A stretch of 6,680 nucleotides of DNA from Patescibacteria group bacterium. Its GTDB lineage: Bacteria > Patescibacteriota > Minisyncoccia > CAIUEV01 > JAHKAQ01. A program made the position numbers and the translations under genes. The first letter of the stretch is position 1. Every line of letters starts with the position of its first letter. Where the stretch lies: NCBI GenBank assembly GCA_018825765.1, contig JAHKAQ010000018.1, forward strand, positions 1-6,680, in the 5' to 3' direction. The notes under the pieces are model-generated. The model saw only the letters and a program-made list of their open reading frames with translations. It searched no databases and was not told the DNA's origin. Of this stretch, positions 1-5,876 are shown piece after piece.

Positions 1-503
1 GAGCCAATGCCGCGGCTATGGCCGCCATTCATCTCGCTCAATACGCGGCAAAAGTCTACTTAATTTATCGCGGCCCGGCGCTTAAAGGAGAACCGGCCTG
101 GAATCAGCGCGTTATCGATCACCCTAAAATCCAGACAATTTTTAATACCAATATTACCAAAATTAGCGGCGCCAGCCAAGTAGAACAAGTAAGTCTGGAC
201 AAAAAATACCAGGAACGCGACAAAATAAACTGCCAGGGGGTTTTTATTGAAATCGGCCTGATACCCTCCACTTCTCTAGCCCGGCATCTTGGGGTAAAAT
301 TAACCCAAAACGGATTCATCGATGTAAACCCGGCCGGACAAACCAATGTTCCGGGCGTGCTAGCCGCCGGAGACATCACCAACGGCAGTAATAACTTCCG
401 CCAAATCGTTACCGCCGTAAGCGAAGGCGCTATCACCGCCAAAAGCGCTTTTGATCTCAAAGCACAGAGAGATAAAAGCAAAGAAAAAATAGACTACGCT
501 TAA
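1..503 (+). CDS. Thioredoxin-disulfide reductase-like FAD/NAD(P)H flavoprotein, C-terminal part (5' truncated)
   Basis: The reading frame is open from the window edge (codons from base 3), so the ATG at base 18 is an internal Met and the real start lies upstream. Thioredoxin reductases pass electrons from NAD(P)H through FAD to a CxxC pair and on to thioredoxin in the cytoplasm. The visible part begins inside the second Rossmann motif (GANAAAMAAIHLA, the first Gly inferred from a split codon ending GA) and runs through the NAD(P)H domain. It returns to the FAD domain with NVPGVLAAGDIT followed by FRQIVTAVSEGAITA, the family's FAD-closing signature. The redox CxxC normally sits just upstream of the Rossmann motif and is outside the window, so activity cannot be confirmed. 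The usual HRRxxxR NADPH-phosphate motif reads YRGPALK here, so cofactor preference may differ. An oxidoreductase lacking CxxC is the main alternative. The next gene follows after 14 bases. Confidence 0.85.
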   Translation, partial: ANAAAMAAIHLAQYAAKVYLIYRGPALKGEPAWNQRVIDHPKIQTIFNTNITKISGASQVEQVSLDKKYQERDKINCQGVFIEIGLIPSTSLARHLGVKLTQNGFIDVNPAGQTNVPGVLAAGDITNGSNNFRQIVTAVSEGAITAKSAFDLKAQRDKSKEKIDYA

Positions 504-517
504 TTTTTCAAAAAACC

Positions 518-1537
518 ATGTCAAAAAAAATTTTAGCCACGATTTGTATTATTTGTATTATTCTCGGCTCAAGCTATTTCTATGTATCAAGGAAAATGCA
601 GGGCCGGGCCAGTAATTCAAACGTGGAAAAAAAATTCGTCATTGAAAGCGGACAGGGCGTCAATCAAATATCCACTAAAATGGAAGAGCGGGGCATTATA
701 ACTAATAATGTCTATTTTGATCTCTATATCTGGAAAAAAAATAAAGAAGACAAAATCGTGACCGGAACTTATGTCCTTCGACCCAACATGACCATTCCTG
801 AAATAGTGGACATTATCACCTCAGGCAAAGCCGAACCCAAAGATCTAAAAATTACCATCATCGAAGGCTGGAATAACAAAAATATCGGAGAATATTTCGC
901 CAGAGAAGACATCGTAAGCCAGGAAAACTTTACGACCGAAGTAAAGAACGTCGCTAAATATCAGGAAAAATATTCCTTTCTGGGAGATCTTGATCCTCTG
1001 GGCGGCACGTTAGAGGGCTTTCTCTTTCCTGATACTTATTTAATTTATCCCGACGCCACGGCCGAGATGATTGTTATAAAAATGCTTAATAATTTTGATG
1101 AAAAACTGACCGACACCATGAAACAAGATATCACCAGGAACAACCGCGCGATAAAAGAGATCATCACCCTGGCAAGCATTATAGAAAAAGAAGTTCCAAA
1201 CAAAGAAGACCAGAAGGTTGTCGCTGGAATCTTCTGGGAACGCCTAAAAAACAACTATCCGCTTCAATCGTGCGCCACTATAAACTATATCCTGGGCACC
1301 AACAAAAAAAAGTTCAGCTTTGACGATACTCGAGTGGATTCCCCTTATAACACCTACACCCATAAAGGCCTTCCTCCGGGCCCTATCTCCAACCCCGGAC
1401 TAAACGCCATCATGGCCGCCATTTATCCCCAAACATCAGATTATTATTATTTCCTTAGCAATCCCCAGACCGGAGAAACCGTTTACTCAAGAACCATCGA
1501 GGAGCATAATCGCAATAAAGAAGCCAATGGCCTGTAA
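518..1537 (+). CDS. mltG: Endolytic murein transglycosylase MltG (YceG-like)
   Basis: MltG is an inner-membrane lytic transglycosylase that cuts nascent glycan strands and is thought to release them or set their length during peptidoglycan synthesis. The 339 residues match the family length. After a short basic N-terminus, one transmembrane segment (about residues 5-23, Cys/Ile rich) anchors it, with the rest outside. A LysM-like region (about 40-110) starts at FVIESGQGVNQIS. The catalytic domain contains GTLEGFLFPDTY, then LASIIEKEV with E223 as the expected catalytic Glu (equivalent to the essential Glu of E. coli MltG). It continues with YPLQSCATINY and finally SPYNTY..KGLPPGPISNPG, all family hallmarks. 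The ATG places the basic residues directly before the membrane segment, which supports this start. No Shine-Dalgarno sequence is visible. The gene implies that the organism makes peptidoglycan. Its usual neighbour ruvX/yqgF is absent here. Confidence 0.95.
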   Translation: MSKKILATICIICIILGSSYFYVSRKMQGRASNSNVEKKFVIESGQGVNQISTKMEERGIITNNVYFDLYIWKKNKEDKIVTGTYVLRPNMTIPEIVDIITSGKAEPKDLKITIIEGWNNKNIGEYFAREDIVSQENFTTEVKNVAKYQEKYSFLGDLDPLGGTLEGFLFPDTYLIYPDATAEMIVIKMLNNFDEKLTDTMKQDITRNNRAIKEIITLASIIEKEVPNKEDQKVVAGIFWERLKNNYPLQSCATINYILGTNKKKFSFDDTRVDSPYNTYTHKGLPPGPISNPGLNAIMAAIYPQTSDYYYFLSNPQTGETVYSRTIEEHNRNKEANGL

Positions 1538-1564
1538 ACAGCCCGCAATCTAACAACCAAAAAC

Positions 1565-2122
1565 ATGAAGTCAAATCTATTTATTATTTCCGGACCGTCA
1601 GGATCCGGCCAGGACAGTATTATCCAGGGACTGGCAAAACACCTTGCCGTAGAAAGAGTTATCACAACAACGACCAGAAAAATAAGACCCGGAGAAAGCC
1701 AAAAAAATCCCTATTATTTTATCTCCAAAAAAAGATTCAAACAGGGCATAAAAAAAGGAGAATTCTTAGAATACGCCCTGGAATATAATAACAACTATTA
1801 TGGCGTTACAAAAAGAGAAATAAAACGAATACGTTCCCTTAAAAAAATTGGTATCTGGAAAATAGAATACAAGGGAGTCCAAACCGCTAAAAAAATATTT
1901 CCCTCTATTATCGCTATTCTCATTACCGCGCCGCTCAAAGACCTAAAAAAAAGAATTAAAGAGCGAGACAACGCCACTCCTCAATACTTAAAAGAAAGAA
2001 TGGAGTATACAAAAAAGTTTTTAAAAAATAAACATCTTTACGATTACGAAGTCATAAACCATCAAAATAAGCTGGATCAATCCATCAAAAAAGTTCTTGA
2101 TATAATAAATAAACACAAATAA
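1565..2122 (+). CDS. Guanylate kinase-like protein, copy 1, with P-loop Lys replaced by Gln
   Basis: Guanylate kinase makes GDP from GMP and ATP in the cytoplasm. The 185 residues are close to normal family length and align end to end with the family: P-loop region GPSGSGQDS (10-18), TTTTRKIRPGE (34-44), YYFIS (50-54), GEFLEYA (65-71), NYYGVT (77-82), and a DYEVIN element near the C-terminus. Compared with yeast guanylate kinase, the GMP contacts R38, R41, Y50, E69 and Y79 are kept, as are lid arginines R130, R134 and R145. The phosphate-binding P-loop Lys is Q16, the following Ser is D17, and the DID strand reads K99-I-E101. This is not random decay, since the rest is intact. It may be a lineage-specific active variant, an enzyme completed by the paralogue, or a GMP-binding non-kinase. 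The next gene, a paralogue, begins 6 bases after the stop. The symbol gmk is withheld because activity is uncertain. Confidence 0.85.
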   Translation: MKSNLFIISGPSGSGQDSIIQGLAKHLAVERVITTTTRKIRPGESQKNPYYFISKKRFKQGIKKGEFLEYALEYNNNYYGVTKREIKRIRSLKKIGIWKIEYKGVQTAKKIFPSIIAILITAPLKDLKKRIKERDNATPQYLKERMEYTKKFLKNKHLYDYEVINHQNKLDQSIKKVLDIINKHK

Positions 2123-2128
2123 AAAATA

Positions 2129-2695
2129 ATGGATCATTCTAAATTTAAAAATATTTATTTAATTACCGGGCCGCAAGGCGTGGGTAAAAAAGAAATTGTA
2201 GCCAAACTCCCGTCTTTAATTAAATTTCATCAAATAATACCTACCACTACCAGGCCAAAAGAAAAAGGCGAAATCCCTGATAAAAACTTTCACTTTATAA
2301 GCTGGCAGGATTTTCAAAAACAACTGGATAACAAAAAATTTTTAACTTGTTTTTTTAGCCAGGGCAACCATTTTGGCGTAACCCAAAAAGAATTTGACAA
2401 AGCCGCTCAATCCAAATTACCCGTAATCTGGAACATCAACTATGATCAGGCCCTAAACATTAAGAACCAGTTCCCTGGCACGACCATCATCTTTATTACC
2501 GCTCCCTTGACTGAAATCCGAAAAAGACTAATAACTCAAGGAATTATTTCCGAAAATATCGTCAATAAAAAACTGCTTGACGCTAAAAAAGAAATAGATT
2601 TAGCGCCGGCCCAAACCGACCATTTAATTGTTTTTAACCAGCAGGAACAAGCCAAAGCCTTATCTCAAATAGCCGAAATTATCAGAAAAAATTAG
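2129..2695 (+). CDS. Divergent guanylate kinase-like paralogue, copy 2, GMP site degraded
   Basis: This 188-residue protein aligns with copy 1 over its full length: P-loop GPQGVGKKE (14-22), PTTTRPKEKGE (38-48), FHFIS (54-58), NHFGVT (80-85), IWNINYDQA (100-108) and ITAPLTEIRKRL (123-134). It keeps the P-loop Lys (K20), but the following Ser/Thr is K21. Several GMP-binding positions have changed: the second Arg of the TTTR..R motif is E45, the first Tyr is F54, the Glu of the FLE motif is T73, the Tyr of NYYG is F82, and the DID aspartates are N102 and N104. One lid Arg is retained (R133), while two are Q137 and K148. GMP phosphorylation by this protein alone therefore looks unlikely. It may be a pseudo-kinase, a partner of copy 1, or a kinase for another substrate. 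A 6-base A-rich gap without Shine-Dalgarno sequence separates it from copy 1, so co-transcription is very likely. Confidence 0.78.
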   Translation: MDHSKFKNIYLITGPQGVGKKEIVAKLPSLIKFHQIIPTTTRPKEKGEIPDKNFHFISWQDFQKQLDNKKFLTCFFSQGNHFGVTQKEFDKAAQSKLPVIWNINYDQALNIKNQFPGTTIIFITAPLTEIRKRLITQGIISENIVNKKLLDAKKEIDLAPAQTDHLIVFNQQEQAKALSQIAEIIRKN

Positions 2696-2760
2696 CTCAA
2701 ATCCTGAATTTATAGTATATTTATTTACACAAATGTCTTTTAAAAAACTAAAAACAAAAA
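2696..2760 (+). promoter_or_regulatory. Longest intergenic gap, AT-rich, possible weak promoter
   Basis: This 65-base gap is the largest in the window and the only one with room for a promoter. It contains TATAGT at 2711-2716 and an overlapping TATATT at 2716-2721, both similar to a sigma-70 -10 box. No convincing -35 box lies 16-18 bases upstream. An ATG at 2733 opens an 11-codon frame that overlaps the next gene's start. No hairpin with a T-run is present, so I do not call a terminator. In AT-rich DNA such boxes arise by chance, so this is only a candidate for separate transcription of the downstream glycosyltransferase set. Confidence 0.2.
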
Positions 2761-3498
2761 ATGCATAAGCCCAATATTAAGCTTTCTGTGGTTATTCCAG
2801 CCTATAATGAAGAAAAAAGAATCGGCCCCACCCTGCTCGATATTGACCGCTATTTAAGCCGCCAAAAATACCCTTATGAAATTTTAGTAGTCATTGACGG
2901 CGCCACAGATAAAACTTTTCAAACAGTCAAAAAATACCAAAGCATGGTGCACGGCTTAAAAATAATCAACAACGAAAAAAACCACGGAAAAGGTTATGTT
3001 GTGCGCCAGGGATTGCTCCAGGCCAGGGGAGAGTTCCGGCTATTCATGGACGCGGATAATTCAACCGTCGTAGATCATATAGAAAAATTTTTTCCGTATT
3101 TTGATCAAAATTATTCTCTGGTAATCGGCTCTCGCGACCTAAAAACAAGCAAAATAACCAAGCACCAGCCAAAATGGAAAGAATTGCTGGGTGACGCCGG
3201 CAATATTATGATTCAATTTATAGGCGGACTTTGGGGTATCCCTGACACCCAATGCGGTTTTAAAGTCTTAACCGCCGAGGCCGCGAAAAAAATCTGCGAA
3301 AAAATGATTATTGACCGCTGGGGATTTGACATTGAAATGCTGGTTTTAGCCCGAAAAATGAACTTTAAAATCAAAGAAATCGCGGTTGAATGGGAAAATG
3401 ACCAGGCCAGCAATGTTTCTTTCTTATCCTATTTCAACACCTTAAAGGAACTATTTCAAATTCGCTGGAACTTAATCACCGGTAAATACAAGCTCTGA
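2761..3498 (+). CDS. Family 2 glycosyltransferase, dolichyl/polyprenyl-phosphate beta-glucosyltransferase (Alg5/DPM) type
   Basis: Enzymes of this type move a sugar from a nucleotide donor, often UDP-glucose, to a polyprenyl phosphate at the cytoplasmic face of the membrane, giving a lipid-linked sugar for glycan or glycoprotein assembly. The 245 residues form one GT-A domain: VVIPAYNEEKRI (10-21), VVIDGATDKT with D46, the metal-binding D97-A98-D99, then GSRD. DTQCGFK (162-168) and DRWGFDIE (185-192) follow, the latter typical of Alg5-like members. The protein ends shortly after the catalytic domain with IRWNLITGKYKL and has no C-terminal membrane helices, so it is probably a peripheral membrane protein. 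The donor sugar cannot be read from sequence, and dolichol-phosphate mannose synthase-like activity is the alternative. It ends in TGA, the only TGA stop among the complete genes here. The next gene, GalT, handles UDP-hexoses and could supply donor. Confidence 0.88.
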   Translation: MHKPNIKLSVVIPAYNEEKRIGPTLLDIDRYLSRQKYPYEILVVIDGATDKTFQTVKKYQSMVHGLKIINNEKNHGKGYVVRQGLLQARGEFRLFMDADNSTVVDHIEKFFPYFDQNYSLVIGSRDLKTSKITKHQPKWKELLGDAGNIMIQFIGGLWGIPDTQCGFKVLTAEAAKKICEKMIIDRWGFDIEMLVLARKMNFKIKEIAVEWENDQASNVSFLSYFNTLKELFQIRWNLITGKYKL

Positions 3499-3538
3499 AT
3501 CACTGTTTTTCCCGACTCCACCTAAAACAAACTAAAAA

Positions 3539-4579
3539 ATGAAAAAAACAAAAAGCAAAAGCAAATCCAAAACAAAGCCTGTTTCCCAACTGCGCCAGGA
3601 CATTGTTACCGGCGATTGGGTTATAATCGCCACCGGCCGGTCTAAAAAACCCAATGATTTTATAAAAGAAAAACCCCAAAAAACCGACCAAGATTCCTCC
3701 CAATCCCAACTAGAAAATTGCCCTTTTTGCTATCCAACAATTGAAAAACAAAAACCCGACACGCTAATTTATTATAAAAAAGATAAAGAATGGAGTCTGC
3801 GGGTCTTTCCCAATAAATTTCCCGCGCTAACCCGCAAGCAAAAAACAAAAGAATATAACAGGGGAATATATCTTTCTCTTGATGGAACCGGCTTTCATGA
3901 AGTTATCGTAACCAGAGACCATGAACGCGGCGTCCCCCAGCTCTTAAAAGAAGAAGTAGCTGAAGTAATCGACTCTTTCAAAACCCGCTATCTTGATCTT
4001 ATGAAAAAAAGGGGGGTAAAGTATATCCTTTTTATTGAAAACCACGGGGAAAAATCCGGCGCCTCAGTTGTTCATCCTCACTGGCAAATATTCGCCATTC
4101 CGGTTATTTCTCCAGGCGTCAGACTTGAACTTGAAGGTTCAAAAAGATACCAGGACGCTAATAAAACCTGCGTCTACTGCGATATGATAGAACAAGAAAT
4201 TAAAACCAAAAAAAGAATCGTGGCTAAAAACCGATCCTTTGTCGCTTTTTGCCCTTACGCCAGCCGGTCCGCCTTTGAAGTCTGGATCCTTCCGCGAGTC
4301 CACCAGCCATATTTTGAAAGAATAAGCGAAACTCAAGAACTCGAAGCCGCGGCCATCTTAAAAAAAGTGCTGGAAAGATATTATCACAAACTAAACGACA
4401 TCCCCTATAATATGTATCTCCACACTTCTCCCTGCAACGGGGAAGATTATCGCCATTATCACTGGCACATTGAGCTCTTACCCAAAACTTCAATTTGGGC
4501 CGGGTTTGAGCTGGGAACCGGCATTGAAATTAGCACTATCGAACCCCAAAAAGCCGCTCAATTCTTAAAAAAATCCTAA
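3539..4579 (+). CDS. galT: Galactose-1-phosphate uridylyltransferase family protein (GalT-like, HIT superfamily)
   Basis: GalT exchanges UMP between UDP-glucose and galactose-1-phosphate through a uridylyl-histidine intermediate (Leloir pathway, cytoplasm). The 346 residues match family length. Visible marks are C61-PF-C64, RVFPNKFPAL, the His of TRDH (H128), and HPHWQ at 179-183. By family analogy H181 is the nucleophile, and C61, C64, H128 and H179 bind zinc. A second CxxC pair (C211, C214) follows, then FCPYASRSAFEVWILP, and HWHIELLP with H308 and H310. The end is GFELGTGIEI and a short helix. The start is fixed by an in-frame TAA at 3533-3535 and by the absence of another Met before residue 155. 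It yields an odd Lys/Ser-alternating tail (residues 2-13) before the conserved LRQDIVTGDWVIIA. Other hexose-1-phosphate nucleotidylyltransferases of this family, such as ADP-glucose phosphorylase-like enzymes, cannot be excluded, so the symbol is tentative. Confidence 0.88.
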   Translation: MKKTKSKSKSKTKPVSQLRQDIVTGDWVIIATGRSKKPNDFIKEKPQKTDQDSSQSQLENCPFCYPTIEKQKPDTLIYYKKDKEWSLRVFPNKFPALTRKQKTKEYNRGIYLSLDGTGFHEVIVTRDHERGVPQLLKEEVAEVIDSFKTRYLDLMKKRGVKYILFIENHGEKSGASVVHPHWQIFAIPVISPGVRLELEGSKRYQDANKTCVYCDMIEQEIKTKKRIVAKNRSFVAFCPYASRSAFEVWILPRVHQPYFERISETQELEAAAILKKVLERYYHKLNDIPYNMYLHTSPCNGEDYRHYHWHIELLPKTSIWAGFELGTGIEISTIEPQKAAQFLKKS

Positions 4580-4595
4580 CTAACCCTTACACCTT

Positions 4596-5090
4596 ATGAT
4601 AGAAAAATTAGTAGAATTACTAAGCGGTGTTCCCAGTCCCTTAGCCGTGCTTATAATTTCCACTATTCCCATTGGCGAATTAAGAGCCAGTATCCCTGTG
4701 GGAATTTTCACCTATCATCTTAATGTTCTGCCCGTCTTCGTATTTTCAGTAATTGGCAATCTGCTGCCGGTTATTTTTATCTTATTATTTCTTCAAAGGG
4801 CGGATAATTTCTTGCGGAAAAAATCAAAAACCTTTGCCGGTTTTTTTGACTGGCTCTATAAACGCACTTACAAGAGAGGAGGGGAGCGTTTTAAAAAACT
4901 AGGCGCCATCGCCCTGATTCTCTTTGTAGCCATTCCTCTTCCCATGACCGGCGCCTGGACCGGCGCTGTCCTGGCCAGCCTGTTTAACGTGGAATTTAAA
5001 AAAGCATTTCCTTTAATCACTCTTGGAGTTATAATATCAGGAATCATTGTTTCGCTTGCTTCAGTCTTTGCTCATAAAATTATCTTTTAA
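4596..5090 (+). CDS. Small multi-drug export family membrane protein (COG2426 / PF06695 type)
   Basis: This is a 164-residue, strongly hydrophobic integral membrane protein with about four membrane segments (roughly 14-37, 44-67, 103-126 and 138-160). A basic cytoplasmic-looking stretch, rich in Arg and Lys, lies at 68-101. Two conserved signatures identify the family: PIGELRASIPVG (25-36) and IPLPMTGAWTGA (113-124). Both are Pro/Gly-rich and sit inside hydrophobic stretches, which suggests paired re-entrant loops. The family name 'small multi-drug export' rests on weak evidence. A structural relation to the DedA/VTT lipid-scramblase-like proteins has been proposed and seems to me the better guide, but the substrate is unknown. 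Its position between envelope-sugar genes and glycolytic genes, 16 and 8 bases from its neighbours, suggests co-transcription but not a function. Confidence 0.85.
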   Translation: MIEKLVELLSGVPSPLAVLIISTIPIGELRASIPVGIFTYHLNVLPVFVFSVIGNLLPVIFILLFLQRADNFLRKKSKTFAGFFDWLYKRTYKRGGERFKKLGAIALILFVAIPLPMTGAWTGAVLASLFNVEFKKAFPLITLGVIISGIIVSLASVFAHKIIF

Positions 5091-5098
5091 TTTTCATC

Positions 5099-5866
5099 AT
5101 GCTCTACGTGGCTAACTGGAAAATGAATCCTCCTTCCCTGAACGACGCCAAAAGACTCTTAAAAAACATCCGAACAGGAATTAACACCGGCGTCAAAGAT
5201 AAAAAAACACAAATCATTATCTGCCCGCCGGCCATTTTCCTTACCAAACTGGGACGCCCAAGCTCTCTTATTAAATTCGGCATTCAAAATATCGGCTCAA
5301 AAGAAAGAGGAGCCTTTACCGGAGAAATCTCAGTTTTAATGGCCGCTGACGCTAACGTTGAATACTGCCTGGTTAATCACTCGGAAAGAAAACTTTATTT
5401 CAACGAAACCACCCGGGACGCAAATCAGAAAATTAAACTCTGTCTGGAAAAAAGAATCACTCCAATTTTTTGTATCGGCGAAAGCCAAAAACAATTCAAA
5501 AAAGGAAAAACCAAACCCGCGCTTGAGAATCAACTAAAACAAGGACTTAAAGATATCGGCATTATGAATATAAAAAAAGTAATCCTGGCCTATGAACCGC
5601 TTTGGGCTATCAGCTCTCAAAAAGGAGCCAAGGCCGAAAACCCGGATCAAATCCTTGGCATTAATATTCTGATTCGAAAAATCCTGTTTGGCCTTTATGA
5701 TCAAAAAATCGCCCGGGAAACTAAAATCCTCTACGGCGGCAGTGTCGCCCCTAAAAACGCGGCCCTCTACGTAAAAAATAAAAGCATTGATGGATTTCTA
5801 ATCGGCTCTGCCAGTCTTAACAGTTTCTCATTCTTAAATATCATTAAAAACTGCCAGAAAAATTAA
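5099..5866 (+). CDS. tpiA: Triosephosphate isomerase
   Basis: TIM interconverts dihydroxyacetone phosphate and glyceraldehyde-3-phosphate in cytoplasmic glycolysis. The 255 residues are the usual size for one TIM barrel. Catalytic residues are present: N6 and K8 in ANWKMN, H94 in NHSERK (normally GHSERR), and E166 in AYEPLWAI. Further marks are GAFTGEIS, FCIGES and YGGSVAPKNA, then GSASL (236-240, normally GGASL) for phosphate binding. The flexible loop 6, normally WAIGTGK, reads WAISSQKG here, so two glycines are replaced. As catalytic residues are intact I expect an active enzyme with an unusual lid. The start is the ATG four codons before ANWKMN, 8 bases after the previous stop, with no Shine-Dalgarno sequence. 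The downstream aldolase makes its substrates, so the two form a functional pair. Confidence 0.95.
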   Translation: MLYVANWKMNPPSLNDAKRLLKNIRTGINTGVKDKKTQIIICPPAIFLTKLGRPSSLIKFGIQNIGSKERGAFTGEISVLMAADANVEYCLVNHSERKLYFNETTRDANQKIKLCLEKRITPIFCIGESQKQFKKGKTKPALENQLKQGLKDIGIMNIKKVILAYEPLWAISSQKGAKAENPDQILGINILIRKILFGLYDQKIARETKILYGGSVAPKNAALYVKNKSIDGFLIGSASLNSFSFLNIIKNCQKN

Positions 5867-5876
5867 AATAAAAAAT

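Noticed and set aside
119..481. 120-codon open frame on the minus strand
   Set aside because: It is antisense to the well-supported flavoprotein, has no recognisable motifs, and reads as a shadow of codon bias in the + strand gene.
3496..3498. TGA as a recoded Gly codon (Gracilibacteria/Absconditabacteria code)
   Set aside because: The TGA falls at the natural C-terminal end of the glycosyltransferase family, and no in-frame TGA interrupts any other gene here.
3499..3538. Possible terminator in the 40-base gap before GalT (T-run at 3505-3510)
   Set aside because: No inverted repeat precedes the T-run, so there is no support for an intrinsic terminator.
4004..4016. A7G6 run in GalT that could be a slippage or phase-variation site
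   Set aside because: The frame is intact, and a +1 shift meets a TAA at once (4017-4019). No alternative product is evident. Homopolymer A runs are common across this window.
4224..4493. 89-codon minus-strand frame inside GalT
   Set aside because: It is Cys/Arg rich with no family pattern and wholly within a conserved + strand enzyme, so it is a shadow frame.
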